A DNA stretch of 64,000 nt, taken from assembly GCA_021399435.1 (NCBI GenBank), contig JAJTUP010000131.1, forward strand, positions 1-64,000, given 5' to 3'. The DNA comes from Diaporthe sp. PMI_573 (taxonomy: Eukaryota; Ascomycota; Sordariomycetes; Diaporthales; Diaporthaceae). The notes under the pieces are model-generated. The model was not told the DNA's origin. It did no database searches and saw only the letters and a list, made by a program, of their open reading frames with translations. The position numbers and the translations under genes were made by a program. This document shows positions 30,395 to 39,962 of the stretch, piece after piece. Each line of letters starts with the position of its first letter. The first letter of the stretch is position 1.

Positions 30395-31835
30395 GCTTGC
30401 CGGTGAACGGGAAAGGAATTAATCTCTTGGGAAGGGCGATGTGAAGAGAGATTAGGGCTCGCAAGTTGCCTCTCATGCCAGCCCATAGTAATGGTGAATC
30501 TAGGCTCCGGCCCATCGGCCTAGAGCTGGTAATCATTTGTCGAACAGGTGACGAAGCGTAGCCACGAGACCGGCCGTGTAAGACCTCTCAAATCCTAGCT
30601 GATATTAAGGAGAGCAGGGCGTGTCGATAGGAAAGCCTCGCCGTGGGGATTAGCGCCTCTTCCATGCGGTGGATTCGGGTGGCCCTATAGCTCTCTTCCT
30701 TGTGACCAATTCCTCGTCCACCGTGCCCGCTGCAGCCCTCGTCTCCTCCAAAGGCAATTTGCCTTTTGTAATGGCCTTAGTCGCTTTCATTGCTTTACTC
30801 AGTCCTTCCTCTTCTTTCTTTAATTGGACCATTACAGGAATCATTGGGCGAGCGTTCATGGCCGAAACTGCTGAAGCGATCGGGTAAAGCGTAAAGTTGT
30901 GCCTGAATTTACTGATGTCATTTTCAATCTGTACCTGCATGTGCCTAGTTGCCGCACTGAACTAGCGGGGTAGTGCAAGTACGTAGTACCTCCTGGAATC
31001 TTGCACGGCGCCCAGCACAAGGAGAAATTGGTGGGTGGATGGCCCTACCCATCTCTCCATCTCTGCCAACCCACGTCGCGGCCGTAAAGCTAACTCCTCC
31101 TGTTACTTGGATCCAGCATCCAGGGTCTGAGATCTTAGATTGGAAGTAACTTTACAACCCTTGCGGCCCCGACCGCCCCCGCCATCTCCACCCTAAAGAT
31201 GGTCGAGTCTCGGCAACGGTGTTGTGACGTCAGAGGCTGAAACCAAATTCTCGAAGCTACACTAGAACCGTTGCTTCGCCTTCACGAGAGCCGCTAGCCA
31301 CACCCAAATGCCACTGGAGGAACCAGCGGCCTAGGAGGAGGTCTCATCCTCACAGTCGCAGCGTCCAGCCTCTGGCCCCCAAATTATTTTAAGCGCAGAG
31401 CCTTGCAGTCCGTTTCGGCTACAATCGATCCGGAGATATTCTTAGTTTGTTATTTTTAGACTGGCCCCATAATCCGATTTCAGAGATAGGATTCCGTGGA
31501 TTAGATTTCGGATCTTAGATCCGAGATCTGAGAAGTCGGCGGGGTGTTGTCCTGCTCTGTTGCCGCTTTGCCGGCCGTTGACGATTCCGCCGCACGTGTC
31601 TTTCGCACCATGACTATCATTTAACCAGAAAAGTTCATCCCATGGTCTTGATTGGATACCACGACTCGTGGGATTTGCCGAGACAAAGCGCTGTCACCGA
31701 CACCCCACGTCCTGCTGTCTGAGGTATTTTCGTGGCACCGAGTCTAAGATGAAGCTCGATCAAAGTACAAATCATTGCACTCTTTGTGAGGAAAACTAAC
31801 GACCCCGTGGACGACCCCATGTGAATGAGGCACGG
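30395..31835. other. Intergenic
   Basis: A 96-codon minus-strand ORF (30650-30940) with Lys/Glu-rich helical composition has no known domain. Around 31500-31535 GGATCTTAGATCC-type palindromic steps occur. No gene supported. Confidence 0.4.
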
Positions 31836-31928
31836 GAATGAGACGCGGGAATGAGAACGGGAACGGGAATGAGTGGATAACGGGAATGAGTGGATGACGG
31901 GAATGAAGTGAGCCTGGCGGGAACGAGT

Positions 31929-32013
31929 GCTGGGCGGGAACGAGAGCTGGGCGGGAACGAGAGCTGGGCGGGAACGAGAGCTGGGCGGGAACGAGGGCTG
32001 GGCGGGAATGAAA
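31929..32013. repeat. 17-bp minisatellite, five units
   Basis: Units start at 31929, 31946, 31963, 31980 and 31997 with consensus GCTGGGCGGGAACGAGA. Shorter GGGAATGAGTGGAT(G)AC-type units precede it from about 31836. It lies just upstream of, or in an intron of, the next coding frame. Confidence 0.9.
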
Positions 32014-32049
32014 CCTGGGGACCAAGCCAAGTGGTGGAAACGAGCTTAC

Positions 32050-32869
32050 CTCAGCAGGCTTGTTGAGGGGCACGAACAAGACCATGTTCCTGGATCTTTG
32101 AAGTTCGAGTACGCTTCTAGGTTCTGAGAACTCAGAAAATATAGCGTGGCTGTGCCTTTCTCCAGTATAAAAATGCGAAACGTCTGCATTGGATCGTGCC
32201 AGATCCGTGGCATGGCTCTCGAGTACGTTTCGGACGAGCCGCCTGCAAGAAAGAATCGTACCGTTTGCATTGATAAGCTTGCGGAGATGTTCAAAGCAAT
32301 GACTTGGGAAGACAATGAAAATAAAGGAGATGTAGATATGACGACGCCCATGGACTTAGATTGCGCAGTCGAACTGCCCAATGTGGGCAATCCCTACAAA
32401 CCACAAGTTTGCGAGCAGCCGAACATACTTGGTTATCTTTCGAACACATCCAAGATTAGTAGGCTCGCACAACAGCTGATTAAGCATGACGCCAAGACAT
32501 TTTTTGCCGAAAACATGGAAGGATTTTACAAATTTTGGTTGCGGTTGTTGGTCCAGACGACCTTTCCACCGAATATCAGGTTCACCGACCGACGCGTACT
32601 AGATGCCTTCAGGGCTGTCGACAGTATCATCACAAGCAGAGACAATGCATACCCATTGTCCAGACTTGCGTATGTTAGATTGGCTAACATGACTGTTTCT
32701 CTTAAGGAGATTATTGCCAACAACCGACGAAATGTCCTCAAGAATAACCGCCGCGATGCCATCGTTGCCATCGACATATACGTTAATGCCCAAGACATTA
32801 TGCCGGGCTCAAACGAATCAGACTTGCAAGAGTTGAGGAAGAACTTGAATAAACGGACTGTCTTCCAAG
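32050..32869 (+). pseudogene. Unrecognised gene with in-frame TGA, 3' end lost
   Basis: A long frame that reads as one protein if the TGA at 32125-32127 is ignored (KFEYASRF-stop-ELRKYSVAVPFSS). A CGA-to-TGA change would explain it. A splice acceptor (CCTCAGCAG) lies at about 32057. Segments such as KISRLAQQLIKHDAKTFF and DAFRAVDSIITSRDNAYPL look like a folded helical protein; the family is not recognised. After about residue 240 the frame runs into the signal peptide of the next gene in another frame, so its own 3' end is missing. Confidence 0.4.
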
Positions 32870-33922
32870 ATGCAACTTCAGGAGTTTTTCAGATTTCTAT
32901 GGCTGTCACTGGTCGTTGCTGTCGCCATGTCCGCGGTTGGCGGAGGCGCCCAACAGGTTCCTGCTGCCGCCGCGTTGATCGCTAGAAAGGCGCAGGCGTC
33001 AAACACGACCGACTGCTCCAGGGAGTGCATGACAAACATTGTTACCCAAATCCTGGACTCGGTGGTGGCCCACGATCCGTCCACCCTGCCCTTGGCATCA
33101 ACCTACAAGGCAACCGAAAACTCGCATCCAGCAGCACTTGCCATGATGACGCTGTGGCGCACCGTCACCAAAGCAGGCACCCCAGAACTGCTCGCAATCG
33201 ACACCACTAACGGCACCGCTTACTTTTCTCTGGATATCAGCGAGGGGAACGACGCAACCCCATCAGTCCTTCGCGGTCGGATCGCGGTGGTCAACCAGCA
33301 GATTACGGAGCTGGAGCTATTCATCAACCGCTACCGTGGCGATCACGGTTTCTCCTTCTCGGCCGCGGAACTTCCAGAGAACTATGCAGAGTTGATGTCG
33401 CCGCCATCTAACCGGACCAAGGCGAGCCGGGAGACGTTGTGGAAATTAAGCGAGGCCCTCTTCGCCGAGTCCAGCGACTTCTCAGTCGCCGTCAACGACA
33501 ACTGCCAATTCACCGAGATAGGCTGGAAGGTTGTTGATGCCGGGACATATAATAATGGATCAACTGACCCCCTTGGTTGCGCCTGGCCAGACGATCATCC
33601 GACCGACGACAACGCACGGGTGGCCCTAGTCATCGACGAGGAGTTGGGCTTCGTTGTTACCAGTGGGGTGATTCCGGGCACGGTCTACCCATATGGCGGG
33701 AATGTCTCTGCCTTCATCCCGAACAAGATGATAGCAGCACAGGAGGCACAGGTGGATTACATCGAATACATGCAAGCCACGGATCCATCTGTGCCACTGG
33801 TGGCTCCTTTCGGGGGTACTGGTGACACCCTCGAGGTGCTTCAATACTACAACGACGAGCTCACGGCTATGCAGATTAACGTCTACGTCAGCGGTCCAAA
33901 TATGACATCACCCTGGTTGTAA
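32870..33922 (+). CDS. Secreted DUF8021-like protein
   Basis: 350 aa, intact, single exon. Residues 1-27 form a signal peptide (MQLQEFFRFLWLSLVVAVAM, then AVGGGAQQ). The mature part opens with Cys pairs (TTDCSRECMTNIVTQILDSV) and the VAHDPSTLPLASTYKATENS motif seen in fungal extracellular proteins of the DUF8021 family, which has a SnoaL-like fold. Several N-glycosylation sites (NTT, NGT, NRT, NGS, NVS, NMT). Expected extracellular; biochemical role unknown for the family. It overlaps the end of the preceding broken frame. Confidence 0.72.
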   Translation: MQLQEFFRFLWLSLVVAVAMSAVGGGAQQVPAAAALIARKAQASNTTDCSRECMTNIVTQILDSVVAHDPSTLPLASTYKATENSHPAALAMMTLWRTVTKAGTPELLAIDTTNGTAYFSLDISEGNDATPSVLRGRIAVVNQQITELELFINRYRGDHGFSFSAAELPENYAELMSPPSNRTKASRETLWKLSEALFAESSDFSVAVNDNCQFTEIGWKVVDAGTYNNGSTDPLGCAWPDDHPTDDNARVALVIDEELGFVVTSGVIPGTVYPYGGNVSAFIPNKMIAAQEAQVDYIEYMQATDPSVPLVAPFGGTGDTLEVLQYYNDELTAMQINVYVSGPNMTSPWL

Positions 33923-34489
33923 TTGATACAAGAATATGGCTTTATAATCGGTTGTGCGACTAGCGGCCTTGGAGTTCACCTTGAGGACTTTTATCCTACG
34001 TGTGACCCATCACTGGCACGCGGACGAGGGCTACTTTTAGACTCTCCCTAGGTTTATGCTGCAAATCTGTCAGCGGTATCATACTTTATGGGCAGTATTT
34101 AGTTGTTGAGCTACTACTGTGGTGAGACTGATTTGGTTTCGGCAAATTGGGGCTTAATGATCAACATACAAGAAAGACTTGTTCTTCCGTTTCAATCTCT
34201 TGTTTCTTATGCGTAATACGAAATATGATAATTGCAACATGGCCAAGACTTCGATATTGAGATTATGATTACCAAGAGTTATCAGGTTCAGCTTGACGAA
34301 ATGATCCGGTTGAAGCTGTTTCAAAGTCAAGAAGCCTTTAGCTAGGAACGACCCAAGAAGTCTCGAAAGAATTTCCCATAACTGCGGCAGCATCAGTTAT
34401 AGACTGGATGGGCATGTCATGGCTCGAAATGGCCTTCCTCTATTGACCCTCCGATCACTGTATGCTTGCCCAGAAGTCGGCGGATTATT
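33923..34489. other. Intergenic between convergent genes
   Basis: Only an 80-codon AT-rich ORF (34154-34393 minus). It holds the 3' ends of the DUF8021 and bZIP genes; no gene seen. Confidence 0.45.
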
Positions 34490-35626
34490 CTATGATAAAG
34501 CTTGGGCTAACCACGCAGTCCGCTCTTTTATATAAGATGCCTTCCATCTTGGTCCATCGCCGAAACAGGTAGCTTTGAGCCAAAAGCTGTGGATGAAGGC
34601 CTCCAAAATATTCCTTGCGTCTGCATCCGTTCCATCATTACGCATCGCGGCTTCTAGCCGTCTCAGCGCCGGACCCTGTAATCTTCCCTCGGCACCTCGT
34701 GCGACTGCAGTAGCGGTGGACCATTCATCGAAGTCGAGTCCCCCTACATCATGCTCTTTTTCGACACGTTGCCGTAGGAGAAGGGCCGAGTCCATTGTTG
34801 CTGCCAGGTTGTCTGCCTTACAGGAGCCTACCCGATAAAATTCAAGACGTGCCTCGGCGAGGGCAAGGAGGTAGTTATAGCTACATTGTGTCGAAACGTA
34901 TCTTAGCATGCCTGCTAATATAGGGTTACTTTGAGCAACGGACGCAATTCTGCCGGGCTGGTGGCCGGTGAGCTGGTAAAGGAGGCTGACAGTTGTTTCG
35001 GTACAGTACCAGTAGATCCGAGCTGCGAGGGTGTGCTGGTTGGGCCCAAGATAAGGTGCAATGTCCAAAGGCGGATCCAATATACGACCGAGACCGGAGG
35101 GAAATGCAAGAATGCCACAATCAAGACGGAATCCCATGGGGCTAGATTGTTGCGGTCCGGAGTCATGGGGTATGACCGAGTTCATGTCTTTGGTCGCCGT
35201 TGCCTCCTCCACCACAGACGGCATGAGATCCCATGATAACCCACTAGGAAGACTAGCAGCTGCGCTGGTGATATCTGAGTGCGCAAGACTTCTATATCCC
35301 GAGGGCGAATCGCTGCCAGATCCAGGTCCCGAATCGCTGCGATGCGATAATTCGGCGACAAAACCGGCCGCTTCGGCGACTTTGTGAATCGTGGAGCGGA
35401 GAGCCGTGAGATCGTCACTTTTGGAAGCTTCCACCACATCCTTGATCACTCTTTTGAGCCGTGCATTTTCTTCCCGAAGGTCACGGAGTGTTGTGGCTTG
35501 TCGAACACGAAATGCTCGCTGGGAAATCTTGGCCCGTTCCCTCCGACGCTGTCCTCATTGGTCAGCTCCCGGTATCGCGGCGAATAATGAAACGCCTACT
35601 TTTAGTTCAGCTTCTGCGTTGTCCAT
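34490..35626 (-). CDS. bZIP transcription factor (two exons)
   Basis: 361-aa nuclear regulator. Exon 1 encodes only MDNAEAELK; a 51-nt intron (35549-35599, GTAGGC, CTGAC branch, GACAG) leads straight into the basic region RRRERAKISQRAFRVRQ, whose N/S-x2-A-F-R pattern contacts DNA, followed by a short leucine-zipper (TLRDLREENARLKRV). The rest resembles the DUF3425-type C-terminal region of fungal bZIP factors that often regulate secondary metabolism or stress: CGILAFPSGLGRILD, YWYCTETTVSLLYQLTGH, and a final RWKASYIKERTAWLAQAL. No breaks. The gene's upstream side lies next to the pogo insertion. Confidence 0.8.
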
Positions 35627-36221
35627 CCTGGCCGTTCTGTCATTGCCGGGGCTTGCTCGTATGCGTGTGGAGTTGTTGCGTAGAATGGCGCGACGGTGCA
35701 ATGTGTTGCCGTGCACTCAGGCCGGGTCCCGCGCATCGTGACTGGACCCTAAGACCCGAAATGAGGTGAGACGGGTAGAATTCACCTCCGATCACGTAAC
35801 ATGAGTAGGGTTAGTCAGATTGTGCGACCCAACAACTGTGGAACCGTTGAGTTGACGGGCCGTGTAAGCCACATACGGAGGACTTCAAATAATAGTATAA
35901 CGTGGTTGGACAGTCAGCCGGTCAGGACAGATGCCCGGTCACTTTTGCTAACTCTACTAACTTTAGTCAACCCCAGCACCCACCCAGTGCAATAGAATCA
36001 ATAAAAGTTGGCACCAATTGGTGCCAACTGGTCTCAATTGCTCAATTTCAATCGACTTAGTCAATTTAGAGAGGTTAGCGTGGCTGCAGTGCCAGTCTGA
36101 AGTGGCCGACTTTTGGTGGGAAAATCGGCTTCCCCACCAAAATGGAGCATTTCAGCCATGCAGAATCAACCTCAATCTACACCATCCAGACCAACTAATT
36201 AGGCGGTCCGCCGCGGACCGC

Positions 36222-38574
36222 TTAAAAATGTACTATTATACACTCAGAATCTGACTGACTAGACTCTTCTACATCTTTCTGACAAGTTGTTGCATAATGC
36301 CCAGTCTTGCCGCAGTTGCCACATCGTCGTTTGCTCGGTCCGCCGCGGACCGCCTCCTCTGCGCCACCACCTTCCCCTCGACTCTTAATTTCTTGGCACG
36401 CTGCTGTTAGCACCCTGCTAGAAATTACGCCATTTTACTATGGCACGCACAACTTTGGCCTAACAAGCGGTCAAAAACGCGAAAACTTCGAAACTTGCTT
36501 TCGAGATCCGACAACTGCGCAAGCGACGAGACGACGCACCTCCTCGCGTGGCCATCACGAACTTGGAGTAGACCTTGCCCCATCTATATCCAACGTTAGG
36601 GAAGGCGTGATGGCTTCTTCCCCCCCGCGCAACGGCGAGGACTACTACCTCCTCCCCGCTCGACCTTCGAGGCCAACCGGCAACAGCGAGGACTACCACG
36701 CCTCCCTGCTCGAAACGACACGACGGCGGTCGCTACACTGCCCTGAGAGGTTTCCCCTACGAGGTTTCCCTCTCAGTTTTTGGGAATCCATGTAGTAATG
36801 AAGTTTGGTGGAATGTTATGGACCTACAACCGGCGGTAGGAAAATAGCGAGAACGGCTTTGGCTTAGCATCACTGGATGAGATTTGTCTAATGGGTTGAC
36901 TTGATTGTTATAAAGGGGATATCCCTTACCTAGCTAGACACGCCCTGTACCCTCTGAGATCAAGGTCTAGTCGTACCGCTTGCGGTGCGGCCCCCGGCGT
37001 AAAACAATATCATCATCATCATCATCCTCTGCGCCACCACCGATTTCACCAGCTGGCCGCTTCCCCTTCTGTTTTTCCTCGATTATCGCCTGGGAATCCT
37101 CAATACTAAGTGCCTCTCCAAGCTGTACCCGACTTCTTTTAGCTCTCCGGCGCTTGGCGAGCCCAATATTAGCCTTCTCAAGGGTACGGACCCGATCATT
37201 CAAAAGAGTGATCTGATGCGCCATTGCTTGTACACCCTTTGTGAACTTTTCAACTGCCTGGATAATTGGTGTAGGGGAGCTTCCCTGATGATTAGAGATC
37301 TTGCCCTGAATAAAACTTGATTGTTGGACAGTCTGGTAGGCATTAGAGGGTGTCTGTGATTCCCATTTCGATGGTGACACGGGGAGGGATTGCACCGGAG
37401 TTTGTAGGCGGATATCCAGCTTAGAAATGATAGAATCTGGGTTCCATGGAGAAATACCAGCCCCTCTAAACCCAGCTTTCATGTTTTCTTCCGTAAAGAC
37501 CTTGTCGTGGGCTGCCTTAAACGCAATGAAGAACTCGGACTTGGTGATGTGGTTGATCGAGGCCCGGATAAAGAGGTTGATCTCATCGCCGTATGCACGC
37601 TTCAATGGCGAGAATAATGCAACGTCTAATGGCTGGAGTAGATGAGATGAATGCGGTGGCATGCTAATAGGGATAATGTTGTTCTCCTTGCAGTACTGCT
37701 CGAACTCCGCTGATACATGGCTTTCATGTCCATCTAGGACAAGCATCCGGTATTTACCCTTGGTCCGCTTGATTGTATGTTTGTTGAAGTGCCGAATCCA
37801 TTCTAGACCAGTCTCGTTATCTGTCCACCCATTTGGAGTAGGCTTGATCATCCAGCTTGGTGGGAAGCCAGACTCCGTTGTCTAGTTGGCAAGGTGGTAG
37901 GCGCCCTGGACGATCACGAACGGCGGGATACACCAGCCCTTCGCATTGATACATTCAATAGCTGTTGCCCATTCCCGGTTTCCAGGTTGAATAGATTTGG
38001 CTTTTCCGTGTCGATCAGAACGTGTAACAACCAATGTTGCAGTTATTACACCCATCATGAAGCCAGTCTCGTCGAAGTTGTATAGATCATCGTCTAGGAC
38101 CCCATATTTGGCCATCATGTTGCGGAGCAGCCGGAACCAGTTCCCAATAACCTCTGGATCTTCGCAGAGAGCCCTCTGGTAGTCATATGGCCGATCAAAC
38201 TTGGTCTTCAAGCTTGGTTGTGCATCCACGAAGCGTCGTGCCCATTTGGTACCAACAGGCTTGCCATCACGCGACGCGAGCAAGAGGTTGGCCATATCTT
38301 CCACACCAGAAAGTCGCATTGGAAAACCTCGTGCATCTTGCTCAATTATATATCGAATAAGCGTTTGCTCTTCGACTGGGTCAAGTTTATGGTTTTCGAC
38401 GCGTGATTCTTCGCGATGTGGTCGGTTGTTCATCCTGTCGATTATTGTGCTGCGTGGAACGTTAAAAATCCGTGCAGCTTGACGTGCACTTAAGGGTTTC
38501 TTTTGATTTTTTTTAGAGTTCTCAATTGCCTGAAGCGCTAGTTTGACTTTCTCTTCTTTTGAGTAGATTGGCAT
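36222..38574 (-). pseudogene. Pogo-type transposase with zinc knuckle, disrupted
   Basis: Starts MPIYSKEEKVKLALQAIENS; HTH (SARQAARIFNVPRSTIIDRM), CENP-B-like second DNA-binding part (WARRFVDAQPSLKTKFDRP), then the DDE core: YNFDETGF, LVLDGHESH and LQPLDVALFSPLK carry the three acidic residues. The tail has a basic RRRAKRSR cluster and a CCHC knuckle (CGNCGKTGHYATTC). Two lesions: a TAG at 37882-37884 where W is expected (HLAN-stop-TTESG), and the insertion at 36372-37024 that separates the knuckle. Apart from these the frame is open, so inactivation looks recent. Confidence 0.85.
36372..37024 (+). mobile_element. 653-bp insertion with 17-bp target duplication
   Basis: Interrupts the pogo gene between the linker and the zinc knuckle. 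The 17-bp sequence TCCTCTGCGCCACCACC is present on both sides (36355-36371 and 37025-37041), and only one copy is expected in the transposase. The plus-strand 3' end is an (ATC)n tail. A long duplication and a simple-repeat tail point to target-primed reverse transcription (LINE or SINE). The sequence has no recognised coding region; TGTTAGCACC...AAAACA inside looks LTR-like but has no 5-bp duplication. Confidence 0.65.
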
Positions 38575-38828
38575 TGTAGATGTTGACTTCTAGCGTGTTG
38601 AATATTTAAGTAGGTAGGGTGATGCGAGACTAACGCGAAAAATGGGGACGCGATCTGCACCAAAAACAGACCTGCCCACCCAAACTTTAAATTTTCAGAC
38701 TGGCACTGCAACCACACCACCACTCTAAATTACCCAAATCAATTAGAAATAAGCAATTTGAAGCAATTGGCACTAATTGGTGCCAACTTTTATTGATTAT
38801 ATTGCACTGGGTGGGTGCTGGGGTTGAG

Positions 38829-39065
38829 TAAGGGAGCTCTGAAAACTGAATGAACTGGATGCCTTCCTCATACGCCATCCAGGACCACGATGGCACTTCT
38901 TTGCCAGCTTCGTACTTAATCCGCTTCTTTTTCTGCGGATCGGTCCGTTGCCAAAGAAGATTTCTGTGAAAACAGAAACCAAAGATGCCGTATCTTTCTA
39001 TGCAATCCAGAGCTGATGCGATGCGAGCCGCTAACCCAGATATTGTAGATTGCGTACCAAAATTG
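38829..39065 (-). pseudogene. HET (heterokaryon incompatibility) protein fragment
   Basis: Minus-strand open frame of about 79 codons containing the VPSWSWMAYEEGIQFI motif that is very common in the C-terminal half of fungal HET-domain proteins, preceded by GLAARIASALDCIERYGIFG and HRNLLWQR. The frame runs into the pogo terminal repeat at FSELPY. The HET core itself is absent. HET proteins trigger cell death after fusion of unlike strains; this piece cannot. Confidence 0.68.
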
Positions 39066-39261
39066 TAAATATTGATTGTTTTTAATGAAACACGTTCTAA
39101 GAATCTTCAAATAAAGAACCTAATGTGCAGGAGCTACTGAGCCGTAAATGGCTACATATTTTTTTATATATATAAGGATGTGTCGAGGTCCAACTTAGCA
39201 CAATATCTTCATAAAATTCTATTTTCCGATCATTTAAAAATCTGAAAGGCATAGACAGGGA

Positions 39262-39640
39262 ATGAATGCAGGAATGAAAAAGACGATCCGCCAGTACGTG
39301 AGGAACTGTTTAGAGTGCCATCGAAACAAAGCTACACACGACAAGACGCCAGGCCTTCTCCACCCATTGCCCATCCCTAATGCCGTGTGGGAGCACGTTG
39401 TAGTTGACGGAAAGGATATGCCGAAGGACCGCTATGGATATGATTACGTGTGGGTATTTATCGACAAATTCAGCCGCATCATTGCAACCCTGCCCGGAAA
39501 GAAGTCTGATACCGCAGAGGATGTTGCTGCTCGTTACTATCGTTATCTGGGGAGGATGGCCGCCATAAGTATTTGAGATGAGAACCCTAGGCCGGGGTAT
39601 CTGAGGCAGCAAGATCTTTAGATTAGGGCTTGTTTCCAAA
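39262..39640 (+). pseudogene. Ty3/gypsy integrase fragment
   Basis: Encodes the zinc-binding H2C2 end (RNCLECHRNKATHDKTPG) and the start of the integrase core (WEHVVVDGKDMPK...YDYVWVFIDKFSRIIATLPG) of a Ty3/gypsy polyprotein; the first catalytic D sits in VDGKD. After YYRYLG the frame decays. No LTR is visible nearby. It lies directly upstream of the sirtuin frame. Confidence 0.82.
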
Positions 39641-39962
39641 AGCTAACATCATTCTAGATTTCAACCGTGCCCCATCTATCAGGGCTTGGTAATACTTGTA
39701 ATGCCAACATGTAGTGGAGCCTTGTCAAAAGTAGGTTCCGAAAGTACTGTGATTTTTAATCAGCCAGATTTCTTTCCAGACTGGTGAGTAAAGAAGATTG
39801 TGTGATCTCGTAGTGTGTAGGAGAGAAAGAATCGTTCAAGCGTTGCTAGCGCTAAACCCAAGCAGAGCCGCAGTGGATAAGAATACTTCTAAATGCCCGG
39901 ATCTAGATGGCAGGCGCTGAGTTAAAATCGAAAATGTGGCAAATACTGGGACAAAATAGGAA

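Larger units (their letters stand above)
35900..38828 (-). mobile_element. Pogo/Fot1-like DNA transposon
   Basis: About 2.9 kb. The left end (3' of the gene) begins ACGTGGTTGGACAG next to a TA dinucleotide, like the copy ending at 26482. Inverted repeats of about 150 bp pair 35966-36118 with 38690-38828 (shared CAACCCCAGCACCCACCCAG). The right end has lost the outermost 60-65 bp and abuts HET-gene sequence. It carries one transposase gene, and a 653-bp foreign insertion. Confidence 0.82.

Noticed and set aside
36405..37006. Solo LTR inside the pogo element (TGTTAG...AAACA)
   Set aside because: No 5-bp duplication flanks it, while the wider 653-bp segment has a 17-bp duplication that explains the insertion better.
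39577..39962. Upstream sirtuin exon with the NAD loop
   Set aside because: A weak resemblance near 39590 (GI-stop-GSKIF) does not match GAGIS...PDFR and lies in the decayed integrase tail.
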